The notes below the pieces were generated by a model. It saw only the letters and a list, made by a program, of their open reading frames with translations, was not told where the DNA came from and searched no databases. Below, one piece after another: positions 16,347-23,981 of a stretch of 64,000 nucleotides of DNA; within the stretch, counting starts at the first letter, position 1, and each line of letters starts with the position of its first letter. A program made the position numbers and the translations under genes. This DNA comes from Actinomadura xylanilytica (GTDB lineage Bacteria > Actinomycetota > Actinomycetes > Streptosporangiales > Streptosporangiaceae): contig NZ_JASNWE010000002.1 in assembly GCF_030283145.1 (NCBI RefSeq), forward strand, positions 682,001 through 746,000, given 5' to 3'.

Positions 16347-16782
16347 GAATCCTCCGCCTCGATGACATTCATCCAGGTGACCCGTATACCGGGTGCACCC
16401 CGAGGTAGGTCAAGTCCGGACGACCATCCGCGACCGGACCGTTACCCAGAGCGTGAAAAGAATCCACCTCATGGCAAAGGGTAGGACAAATCACCAGCCG
16501 TGTGGGCGGTCTTTCGCATGATGAGCGGTATGAACCCTCCCATTCACCCCGCGAGCGGCGCAAGTGGCGGGAGGCGCCAAAAGCCGCGCGCGTGAGCTGC
16601 GCAGGTACGAGGGCCGGGGCGCGACACCGTGTCGAAGGCGCGCTGGAGGGCCTGGGCGCAAGGGCCTGGGCGCAAGGGCCGGAGCGCAAGGGTCGTGGCG
16701 CAAGGGCCGGGGCGGGCACGGCTGCGGAACCGGGCGCGGCGGGCGGAGAGTCAGGGCTCGCGCGGTCGGGCGGTGTACGGGA
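16347..16782. other. 436-bp gene-free spacer with dyad and tandem repeat
   Basis: No coding sequence is convincing here. It holds an ACCCG-tatac-CGGGT dyad at 16379-16393 near the start of the DUF2752 gene, an AT-richer stretch at 16440-16560 that could carry its promoter, and the 14-bp repeat array listed separately. Confidence 0.5.
16648..16703. repeat. 14-bp tandem repeat, four copies
   Basis: Units GGGCCTGGGCGCAA (two exact), GGGCCGGAGCGCAA and GGGTCGTGGCGCAA run head to tail and decay into GGGCCGGGGCGG. A similar but 15-bp GGGCGCAGGGCGGAA array occurs at 42305. Confidence 0.75.
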
Positions 16783-17574
16783 TCAGAACTGGGCGGCGGC
16801 GCCGACCGTGATGGGGGCGGCCCCGTCCTCGTTCACATGCTCGGCCTCGACCACGTCGGCGATCACCGCGGTGATGTTGTCGGGGCCGCCGTTCTCACGG
16901 GCGATCTCGACGAGCCGGCGGACGGCCCGGGCCGGGTCGGCCTCGGCGGTCAGCACCTCGTAGATCCGCTGGGCGTCCACCGGGCCGCTGAGCCCGTCGG
17001 AGCACAGCATGTAGCGGTCGCCGAGCCTGGCCTCGCGGAGCTTGAGGACCGGCTCGCGGTCGTCCCGCCCGTCGAGCACCCGGTAGAGGACGTGCGACAG
17101 CCGCGAGGTCTCGGCCGGGTCGGCGGTGCCGCCGGCCTGCTCGGCCTCCGCCTTGAGCAGCTCGTCCATGGTGTGGTCCTGGGTCATCTGGAAGAGCTCG
17201 CCGTCGCGCAGCAGATAGCCGCGCGAGTCGCCGATGTGGGCCAGCGCCACCGATTGTCCCGACCACAGCATGGCGGTGAGCGTGGTGCCCATCCGGCTAA
17301 GGTCGGGCCGCTCCTCGCGGACGATCCGCAACTTCTCGTTGGCCTCGGCGACCGCACGGCCCAGGCGCTCGACCAGATCGTCGACGTGATGGTCGGCGCC
17401 GTCCAGCGAGCGCAGTGACCCGATCACGGTCGAGCTGGCCACCTCGCCGCCCGCGTAGCCGCCCATGCCGTCCGCTACCGCGATCAACCGAGCGCCGGCG
17501 TAGCCCGAGTCCTCGTTGTTCTCGCGGCTGCATCCGATGTCGCTATCTGCTGCGTACCTGATTGCTACGTTCAT
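16783..17574 (-). CDS. PP2C-family serine/threonine phosphatase
   Basis: A soluble 263-residue PPM/PP2C phosphatase. Motifs in order: SRENNEDSG (metal Asp and the phosphate-binding Arg region), VADGMGGYAGGE, MGTTLTAML, LAHIGDSRGYLL, CSDGLSGPV and GGPDNITAVIADV. This is the PstP/PrpC type that dephosphorylates Ser/Thr kinase substrates. It has no membrane segment, unlike mycobacterial PstP. It follows the response regulator gene by 36 bp and probably forms an operon with the histidine kinase and regulator, linking His-Asp and Ser/Thr signalling. Confidence 0.93.
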   Translation of the reverse strand: MNVAIRYAADSDIGCSRENNEDSGYAGARLIAVADGMGGYAGGEVASSTVIGSLRSLDGADHHVDDLVERLGRAVAEANEKLRIVREERPDLSRMGTTLTAMLWSGQSVALAHIGDSRGYLLRDGELFQMTQDHTMDELLKAEAEQAGGTADPAETSRLSHVLYRVLDGRDDREPVLKLREARLGDRYMLCSDGLSGPVDAQRIYEVLTAEADPARAVRRLVEIARENGGPDNITAVIADVVEAEHVNEDGAAPITVGAAAQF

Positions 17575-17610
17575 ACCAACTTCGATGACGATCCGGTCAG
17601 AGGAGTTGTT

Positions 17611-18279
17611 TCAGTCACCGGCGAGCCCGTTCCGAACGGCGAACAGCGCCGCCTGCGTCCGATCCTGCACTCCGAGTTTCATGAGCAGATTACTGACGTG
17701 CGTCTTGACCGTCTTCTCGGAGACCAGGAGGGCGCGGGCTATCTCCCGGTTCGATCTGCCCCGCGCGATCTGCACGAGCACCTCCCGTTCCCGTTCGGTC
17801 AGCGCGGCCATGCCGCGGTCGTCGTCGGCCTCCGAACCCGCGTGGAGCATCGCCTCGGCGGCGTCGGGCGCGAACAGGACGTGCCCGTCGTTGACGGCCC
17901 TGATCGCCTGGACGAGCGCCTGGGGGTCGACATCCTTGTACAGGTACCCAGCCGCACCCGCCTGTACCGCCGGCAGCACATGCCCCCGTTCCGTGACGCT
18001 GGTAAGGACGAGCACCCGTGAGGCCACACCGCGAGCCCGCAGTTCGGTCAGCGCGGCCAGGCCGTCGGCGCCCGGCATCTTGAGGTCCATCAGCACGATA
18101 TCGGGCTTCAGCGATTCGGCCAGTGTCACGGCCGACGTCCCGTCCGCCGCCTCGCCGACCACCTCGATGTCCTCCTGGATGCCGAGGAAGGTCCGCAGCC
18201 CCTGGCGGACGACGGGATGGTCGTCGGCGATCAGCACCGTGATCGGCGTGTTCGGCGGCCTCCGCGGGCCCCCGTTCAC
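17611..18279 (-). CDS. NarL/LuxR-family response regulator
   Basis: A 222-residue two-component response regulator. The receiver domain has IADDHPVVRQG (acidic pair), VLMDLKMPG with the phosphoacceptor Asp, VLTSVTE and YLYKDVDP with the conserved Lys. The C-terminus is a LuxR HTH: LTEREREVLVQIARGRSNREIA then VSEKTVKTHVSNLLMKLGV. GTG 18279 overlaps the histidine kinase stop as GTGA, so the two are translationally coupled. The longer frame from 18354 would run inside the kinase gene and is rejected. Confidence 0.95.
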   Translation of the reverse strand: MNGGPRRPPNTPITVLIADDHPVVRQGLRTFLGIQEDIEVVGEAADGTSAVTLAESLKPDIVLMDLKMPGADGLAALTELRARGVASRVLVLTSVTERGHVLPAVQAGAAGYLYKDVDPQALVQAIRAVNDGHVLFAPDAAEAMLHAGSEADDDRGMAALTEREREVLVQIARGRSNREIARALLVSEKTVKTHVSNLLMKLGVQDRTQAALFAVRNGLAGD

Positions 18280-19529
18280 CGCGGCACCTCGAGCCGGACC
18301 GCCGTGCCCGCTCCGGGCGCGGCGTCGATGGTGAGCCTGCCACCGATCGAGCACGCGCGCTCGCGCATCGAGACCAGTCCGAGGCCGGCGGACTGCTGTT
18401 CCCCGTTCGCTCCGGCCGCGCCGCCCGCGGTGCCGGCGGCGGTGCCGACCACCGCGCCACCTGCCGTATCGCCGCGCGCAGTGCCGGCAGCCGCGCCGTT
18501 CGCGACCCTCTGGGCCGGGCTCAGCGCGAAGCCGGTGCCGTCGTCGGCCACCTCGAGAACGACGTGCCGGCCCTTCGCGAAGAGCGTGACCTCCACGTTG
18601 CGCGCGTCGGCGTGTCGCAGCGCGTTGTGCAGGGCCTCCTGCGCGATCCGGAAGACGACCGTCTCGCGCGCCTCGGGGAGCGCGACGACGGTCTCGGAGG
18701 TGATCCGCACGGAGGTCTCGTAGGCGCGGTCGAGCACCTCCACGTGCTTGCGCAGCGAGGCGACCAGGCCGTCGGCGAGGTCGGCCGGGCGCAGCTCGAA
18801 GATCACGGCGCGGAGCTCGGCGAGGGCCTCGGCGGCGAGCCGCTCGACCTGTTCGAGCTCCTGGACGGTTCGGCGCGGGTCGCGTTCGGCCAGCGCCGCC
18901 GCCGCGCGCGCCGTCAGCCGCAGCGAGAACAGCTTCTGCGCCACCGAGTCGTGCAGTTCCCGGGCGAGCCGGTTGCGTTCCGCCACGACGGTCAGCTCGC
19001 GGTTGTGCTCGTACAGGCGGGCGTTGGTCATGGCGATGGCGGCGTGCGCGGCGAAGAGTTCGAGGAGTTCCTCGTCCTCCTGGGTGAAACCGCCGGGGGA
19101 CCGCTTGTTGGCGAGGAAGACGATGCCGAGCATGTTCGCGCCGTCCCGTATGGGGACGCCGAGAAAGTCCTTGAGGATCGGATGCGCCACCGGCCAGCCC
19201 TCGAACTCGGGCTCCTTGCGGATGTCGGCCAGCCGCTTGGGCGTGTCGCCGCGCAGCATCGCGGCGAGCATGCCGTGCTGGCGGGGCAGCGGGCCGATCG
19301 CGTCGCCCTCCTCGTCCGAGACGCCCTCGACGACGAACTCCGCGAACGAGCCGTCGTCGTCGGGCACGCCCAGCGCCGCGAACCGGGCGTCCAGCAGCTG
19401 CGCCGCCGCCCGGACGATCACTTGCAGCACCTCGTGCACCGACAGATGGCTGGTCACGGCGAGCACCGCACTGCTCACGGCGCGCAGGGTCGTCCCTGGG
19501 TCGCCGCCGTTCCCGCGCTCAACGTTCAT
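18276..19529 (-). CDS. GAF-domain sensor histidine kinase (NarX/DevS-like)
   Basis: A 417-residue cytoplasmic sensor kinase. An N-terminal GAF domain (residues 25-175; FLGVPIRDGANMLGIVFLANK) is followed by a HisKA_3 dimerisation domain with NRLARELHDSVAQKLFSL, the phosphoacceptor His, and an HATPase_c domain with QEALHNALRHADA and ADDGTGFALS. An unusual Ala/Gly/Thr-rich stretch of about 35 residues sits between the G1 box and the GLGLVSMRER G2 box, enlarging the ATP lid. There is one GAF and no transmembrane segment, so the signal should be cytoplasmic (redox, gas or ligand). It is coupled to the response regulator by a 4-bp overlap. Confidence 0.94.
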   Translation of the reverse strand: MNVERGNGGDPGTTLRAVSSAVLAVTSHLSVHEVLQVIVRAAAQLLDARFAALGVPDDDGSFAEFVVEGVSDEEGDAIGPLPRQHGMLAAMLRGDTPKRLADIRKEPEFEGWPVAHPILKDFLGVPIRDGANMLGIVFLANKRSPGGFTQEDEELLELFAAHAAIAMTNARLYEHNRELTVVAERNRLARELHDSVAQKLFSLRLTARAAAALAERDPRRTVQELEQVERLAAEALAELRAVIFELRPADLADGLVASLRKHVEVLDRAYETSVRITSETVVALPEARETVVFRIAQEALHNALRHADARNVEVTLFAKGRHVVLEVADDGTGFALSPAQRVANGAAAGTARGDTAGGAVVGTAAGTAGGAAGANGEQQSAGLGLVSMRERACSIGGRLTIDAAPGAGTAVRLEVPR

Positions 19530-19743
19530 CCCGGTGCATCCGGCCTTTCAGCTCACTTGTGATGACCGTACTCTCTGGCGGGACCCGCTCGAATCAGCCG
19601 CCGGGCTGACCCGGGGCGCTCCGGACGCCGCCCTCCGTCGTATCCGGGACCAGTCCTCGTACGCGAGTCCTAGGCCCATTGGAGGACCGGGCGAGGGGCC
19701 GTCGGCCGATGCGCCGCGCCGCCTCCGTTTCTAGCGTCGGACC

Positions 19744-19959
19744 ATGACGCAGAAGACCGCACTCATCACCGGAGCCTCACGTGGTCTGGGCCGGGCGCTC
19801 GCCCACGAACTCGGCCGCGCCGGCTGGAATCTCATCATCGGCGCCCGCGACGCCCGCGTCCTGGACGACGCCGCGCTGCGCGACCTCGTCACCGGACGGT
19901 TGCCGAGCGGCCGGTACCGCGTCGCCGACCTGAGCCGGTCCGCTGCGGCAGGGGCCTGA
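19744..19959 (+). pseudogene. Truncated short-chain dehydrogenase (N-terminal fragment)
   Basis: Seventy-one codons beginning MTQKTALITGASRGLGRALA, the cofactor-binding TGxxxGxG fold of an SDR, followed by ELGRAGWNLIIGARDARVL. After about residue 45 the SDR similarity stops, and the frame ends at TGA 19957-19959, long before the catalytic Tyr-Lys. SDRs are usually 230-280 residues. The stop overlaps the ATG of the MFS gene by one base (TGATG), so the fragment may survive as a translated leader that couples to the exporter. A real short protein cannot be excluded. Confidence 0.6.
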
Positions 19960-21407
19960 TGGCCGCACTGGCCGCGCCCGGCGACCACACCGACCAGGGC
20001 GAGCCCGGCGGACGGGGCGGGACTGGGGATGGAGCCGCGCCGGAGGACGGGCGCATGCGGTTGCTGAGCGGCCCGTACCGGACGGCGACGCTCGGCATCG
20101 TCCTGGTCGTCACGCTGGAGGCGTTCGAGTCTTTGGCCGTCGGGACCGTCATGCCGGCGACGGCCCGCGACCTGGACGGATTCTCGCTGTACGCGTGGGG
20201 GTTCAGCGCGACGCTGATCGCCGGCCTGCTGTCCACCGTCCTCGCGGGCGGCTGGGTGGACCGCGCCGGTCCGGTCCGGCCGCTGGTGGCCGGGCTGGGC
20301 GCGTTCGTGGCCGGGCTCGCCGTGGCCGGCGCCGCGCCGAGCATGGGGATCTTCGTGCTCGGACGGGCGGTGCAGGGCCTCGGCACGGGCATGACGATGG
20401 TCGCGATCTACGTGGTGATCGCCCGGGCCTACCCCGAGGCGCTGCGGCCCCGGGTGTTCGCCGCGCTGTCGGCCGCCTGGGTGCTGCCGTCGCTGATCGG
20501 CCCGGCGCTGGCCGGCGCGGTCGCCGAGCACCTGGGCTGGCGCTGGGTGTTCCTCGGGCTGGTCCCCCTGGTGATCCCGGCGGGGATCATCCTGATCCCG
20601 ACGCTGCGCGGTATCACTGCGGTCCCGCGCGATCCGGACGCGCAGGCCGTGTCGGGGGCCCGCCGGTACGTGGCCGCGGTGGCGACGGCGGCGGGCGCCG
20701 TGGTCCTGCTGTACGGGCTCGGCGACCCCGGCTGGACGATGGTCCCAGTGGCCGCCGCGGGACTGGCCGCGCTGGCGTTTGGCCTGCCCAGGCTGCTGCC
20801 CGCAGGGACACTGCGGATGCGCCGCGGCCTGCCCAGCGTGGTCCTGGTCCGGGGCCTGCTGTCCGGGGCGTTCTTCGCCACAGAGGTGTTCATCCCCCTG
20901 GCCCTGACCTCGCTGCACGGATTCAGCGCGACCGAGGCCGGTCTCGCCCTCACGACCGGCGCGCTCGGCTGGTCGGCGGCCTCCCAGTACCAGGGACGGT
21001 CGAGCCGCTCGCGCGCGTTCTTCGTCCTGCTGGGCGCCGGGTTCGTCACCGCCGGCATCGTCGCCACGACCCTCGTGTTGCAGCTCTCCGGCTGGGGAGC
21101 GGCGCCCGCCTGGGTCCTCGGCGGCACCGGCATGGGCTTCGCGGTCGGCAGCCTCAGCGTGCTGCTGCTGCACCACTCGCCGGAGGCCGAGCAGGGCGTC
21201 AACAGTTCCGCCCTCCAGATCAGCGACACCCTCGGCTCGTCCCTCGTGGTCGGTGTCGCGGGCGCGCTGGTCGCCGGCTTCGGCCCCGGCCGGCTCGGAG
21301 CGGGCCTGGCCGTCGCCGGGGGGCTCTTCGCCGCGATCGCCCTCCTCGGCGTGATCGCCGCATTCCGCCTGGAATCCCGACCCGGTCCGGAGGCCCGTCG
21401 TGGCTGA
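19959..21407 (+). CDS. MFS multidrug exporter (DHA type)
   Basis: A membrane protein of 482 residues with 12-14 predicted helices. A hydrophilic head of about 38 residues precedes the first helix (TLGIVLVVTLEAFESLAVGT). AGGWVDRAGPVRPLV is the A-loop motif and GRAVQGLGTGMTMVAIY the motif C-like region. Probably exports drugs or metabolites using proton-motive force. ATG 19959 overlaps the SDR fragment stop; ATG 20055 (MRLLSGPYRT) would also give an intact transporter and may be the real start. Its stop overlaps the queA start by 8 bp, so the two are co-transcribed. Confidence 0.9.
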   Translation: MAALAAPGDHTDQGEPGGRGGTGDGAAPEDGRMRLLSGPYRTATLGIVLVVTLEAFESLAVGTVMPATARDLDGFSLYAWGFSATLIAGLLSTVLAGGWVDRAGPVRPLVAGLGAFVAGLAVAGAAPSMGIFVLGRAVQGLGTGMTMVAIYVVIARAYPEALRPRVFAALSAAWVLPSLIGPALAGAVAEHLGWRWVFLGLVPLVIPAGIILIPTLRGITAVPRDPDAQAVSGARRYVAAVATAAGAVVLLYGLGDPGWTMVPVAAAGLAALAFGLPRLLPAGTLRMRRGLPSVVLVRGLLSGAFFATEVFIPLALTSLHGFSATEAGLALTTGALGWSAASQYQGRSSRSRAFFVLLGAGFVTAGIVATTLVLQLSGWGAAPAWVLGGTGMGFAVGSLSVLLLHHSPEAEQGVNSSALQISDTLGSSLVVGVAGALVAGFGPGRLGAGLAVAGGLFAAIALLGVIAAFRLESRPGPEARRG

Positions 21408-22443
21408 CCGCGCAGACGTCCTCGACTTCGTTCTGCCCCCGGCCCTGAAGGCCCACGAACCCCCCGAGGCCCGCGGCCGGGCCCGCGACGGCGTCCGGCT
21501 CCTGGCCGGCCGGCGCGGCACCGGGGAGGTGACCCATCACGCGTTCACCGACCTGCCCGGCCTGCTGCGCCCCGGCGACCTGCTCGTGGTGAACACCTCG
21601 GCCACGCTGCCCGCCGCGGTGCGGCTCGACAAGATCAGCGTGCACTTCTCCACCCCGCTGCCCCATGAGGACGGCTCGGACGGGCGGCTCTGGCTGGTCG
21701 AGCTGCGCCGCTGGGCGGCGAAGGCGAGCGTCCCGTACGACGGCGGCTTCCCCGGCGAGTGGATCCCGATGCCCGGGAACGCCACCCTCTCCCTCCTCGG
21801 ACGGCAGACCGGCCGGCTCTGGCGGGCGCGGCTCAGCACCGAGGTCGTCCCGTACCTGCGCCGCCACGGCACGCCGATCCGGTACGGCTACGTGCGGCGC
21901 GACTGGCCCGCCTCCGCGTACCAGACCGCGTTCGCCCACGACCCGGACACCGGCGGCGCCGAGATGCCCAGCGCCGCCCGGCCCTTCACGCCCGAGCTGG
22001 TGACCCGGCTGGTCTCGGGCGGGGTGCTCATCGCCCCGATCACCCTGCACACCGGCGTGGCCTCTCCCGAGGCGCACGAGCCCCCGGTCGCCGAGCGGTA
22101 CGAGGTGCCCGCGGCGACCGCCGCGCTCGTCGGCCATGTGCGGGCCGGGGGCGGACGGGTCATCGCGGTCGGCACCACCGCCGTCCGCGCCCTGGAGACC
22201 GCCGCCGCACCGGACGGAACCGTCCGGGCGTCCGGCGGCTGGACCGAGCACGTCGTCACGCCCGGACGGGGCGTCCTGGCGGTGGACGGCCTGCTCACCG
22301 GCCTGCATGAGCCGAAGTCCTCGCACCTGGTGATGCTCACCGCCATCGCGGGCCGCGACCTGCTCACCGCCGCCTACGAGGCCGCCCTCGCCGGGGGCTA
22401 CCTGTGGCACGAGTTCGGCGACGCGAACCTTCTGCTGCCCTGA
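21400..22443 (+). CDS. queA: S-adenosylmethionine:tRNA ribosyltransferase-isomerase (QueA)
   Basis: A 347-residue QueA-family enzyme, which transfers and isomerises the ribose of SAM onto 7-aminomethyl-deazaguanine in tRNA to give epoxyqueuosine. FVLPPALKAHEP, LPGLLRPGDLLVVNTSATLPA, ITLHTGV and GRVIAVGTTAVRALE correspond to the conserved family blocks, and GGYLWHEFGDANLLLP to the C-terminal end. It starts at GTG 21400, overlapping the MFS stop. No tgt or other queuosine gene is near, so either those lie elsewhere or this is a diverged QueA-like enzyme with another substrate. Confidence 0.85.
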   Translation: MADRADVLDFVLPPALKAHEPPEARGRARDGVRLLAGRRGTGEVTHHAFTDLPGLLRPGDLLVVNTSATLPAAVRLDKISVHFSTPLPHEDGSDGRLWLVELRRWAAKASVPYDGGFPGEWIPMPGNATLSLLGRQTGRLWRARLSTEVVPYLRRHGTPIRYGYVRRDWPASAYQTAFAHDPDTGGAEMPSAARPFTPELVTRLVSGGVLIAPITLHTGVASPEAHEPPVAERYEVPAATAALVGHVRAGGGRVIAVGTTAVRALETAAAPDGTVRASGGWTEHVVTPGRGVLAVDGLLTGLHEPKSSHLVMLTAIAGRDLLTAAYEAALAGGYLWHEFGDANLLLP

Positions 22444-22603
22444 CCGGGCACCCCCGGAACGCTCCAAAATCCACCAATGTGCACCAGAATGACCGGCGGT
22501 GAACGCTCCTGGCGCCGCAGCGCCCCAGGTCGACGGTCCAGGCGTCCGCATGGTGGACATCACATCCGTCCACTGGTCGCGGCCCGGTAACGTGGTCACC
22601 AGA

Positions 22604-23812
22604 ATGGACGGCTCAGATCAGCGCACGCTGCTCATCACCCTCACCGGCCGCGACCGCCCCGGCGTGACATCGCGGCTGTTCGGCACACTCGCCGACTTCC
22701 CGATCACCGTCGCCGACGTCGAGCAGGTCGTGATCCGCGGCCGGCTCGTGCTCGGCGTGCTGGTCTCCTACGCGGGCGGCGCCGACATCGGCCGCGTGTG
22801 GAACGCCGCCGAACGGGTCGCCACCGATCTCGACATGGAGATCGAGCTGTCGACCGGGCGCAGCAGGTCGATGCCGCGCCGGCGCGGCCGGCTGCACGTC
22901 ACCGTGCTCGGCGCGCCCCTAAAGCCCGCCGCCATGGCCGGCATCGCGGGCCGGATCGCCGCCAACGGCGCCAACATCGACCGCATCGAGCGGCTCGCCC
23001 AGTACCCCGTCACCTGCATCGAGATGCACGTGTCCGGCGCCGACCCCGAGGGGCTGCGCGCCGCCCTCGCGGTCGAGGCCGCCGAGCAGCAGGTCGACGT
23101 CGCCGTCCAGCACGGCGGGCTGCACCGCCGCGCCAAGCGGCTCATCGTGATGGACGTCGACTCCACCCTGATCCAGGGCGAGGTGATCGAGCTGCTCGCC
23201 GAGCACGCCGGCTGCCTCGACGAGGTCGCCAAGGTCACCGAGTCGGCGATGCGCGGCGAGCTCGACTTCGAGGGCTCCCTGCGCGAGCGGGTCGCGCTGC
23301 TGGCCGGGCTCGACGCCGGCGCGATCGACGACGTGCGGCGCGCGGTGCAGCTCGCCGCGGGCGCCCGCACGATGGTGCGCACGCTCAAGCGACTCGACTA
23401 CGAGTTCGCGATCGTCAGCGGCGGGTTCACCCAGGTCACCGACGCACTGGTGGACGATCTCGGGATCGACTACTCGGCCGCCAACACCCTGGAGATCGAG
23501 CACGGCAAGCTCACCGGGCGGCTCATCGGGCCGGTGATCGACCGGGCCGGCAAGGCCACCGCGCTGGAGCGGTTCGCCCGCGAGGCCGGGGTCCCGATCA
23601 GCCAGACGGTCGCGATCGGCGACGGCGCCAACGACCTCGACATGCTCCAGGCCGCCGGACTCGGCATCGCCTACAACGCCAAGCCGGTCGTCCGGCAGGC
23701 CGCCGACACCGCGGTCAACGTGCCCTACCTCGACACGATCCTGTTCCTGCTCGGCATCTCCCGCGACGAGGTCGAGGCGGCCGACGCCGCCGACGAGCAC
23801 TCCGGGTCCTGA
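22604..23812 (+). CDS. serB: Phosphoserine phosphatase with tandem ACT domains
   Basis: Makes L-serine from phosphoserine, the last step of serine synthesis. The 402-residue protein has an N-terminal ACT region (LLITLTGRDRPGVTSRLFGT and RLHVTVLGAPLKPAAMAGIAGR), then a HAD phosphatase domain with DVDSTLIQGE (nucleophile Asp), FAIVSGGFTQVTD and AIGDGANDLDMLQAAGLGIA. ATG 22604 is chosen because the conserved ACT domain begins directly after it; the 35-codon extension from 22499 has no family support. A TAACGT -10-like element 10-15 bp upstream and no ribosome site suggest a leaderless mRNA. Feedback control by serine is expected from the ACT domains. Confidence 0.94.
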   Translation: MDGSDQRTLLITLTGRDRPGVTSRLFGTLADFPITVADVEQVVIRGRLVLGVLVSYAGGADIGRVWNAAERVATDLDMEIELSTGRSRSMPRRRGRLHVTVLGAPLKPAAMAGIAGRIAANGANIDRIERLAQYPVTCIEMHVSGADPEGLRAALAVEAAEQQVDVAVQHGGLHRRAKRLIVMDVDSTLIQGEVIELLAEHAGCLDEVAKVTESAMRGELDFEGSLRERVALLAGLDAGAIDDVRRAVQLAAGARTMVRTLKRLDYEFAIVSGGFTQVTDALVDDLGIDYSAANTLEIEHGKLTGRLIGPVIDRAGKATALERFAREAGVPISQTVAIGDGANDLDMLQAAGLGIAYNAKPVVRQAADTAVNVPYLDTILFLLGISRDEVEAADAADEHSGS

Positions 23813-23981
23813 CCCTCCCGTCCGGCCGCGTCCGCGCGTGAGCGGTCGCTCACGCGGTGGCGTCCGGCAGCGATCATGTCGCCCGATCTCGGGTACATGG
23901 TGAGCCGAGGGGGCCGAACGGTGTTCCGCGGCGCGGGCGGCGGAGCGGTGCCGGCCCAGCGGAACGGAAGGCACGGGAGCG

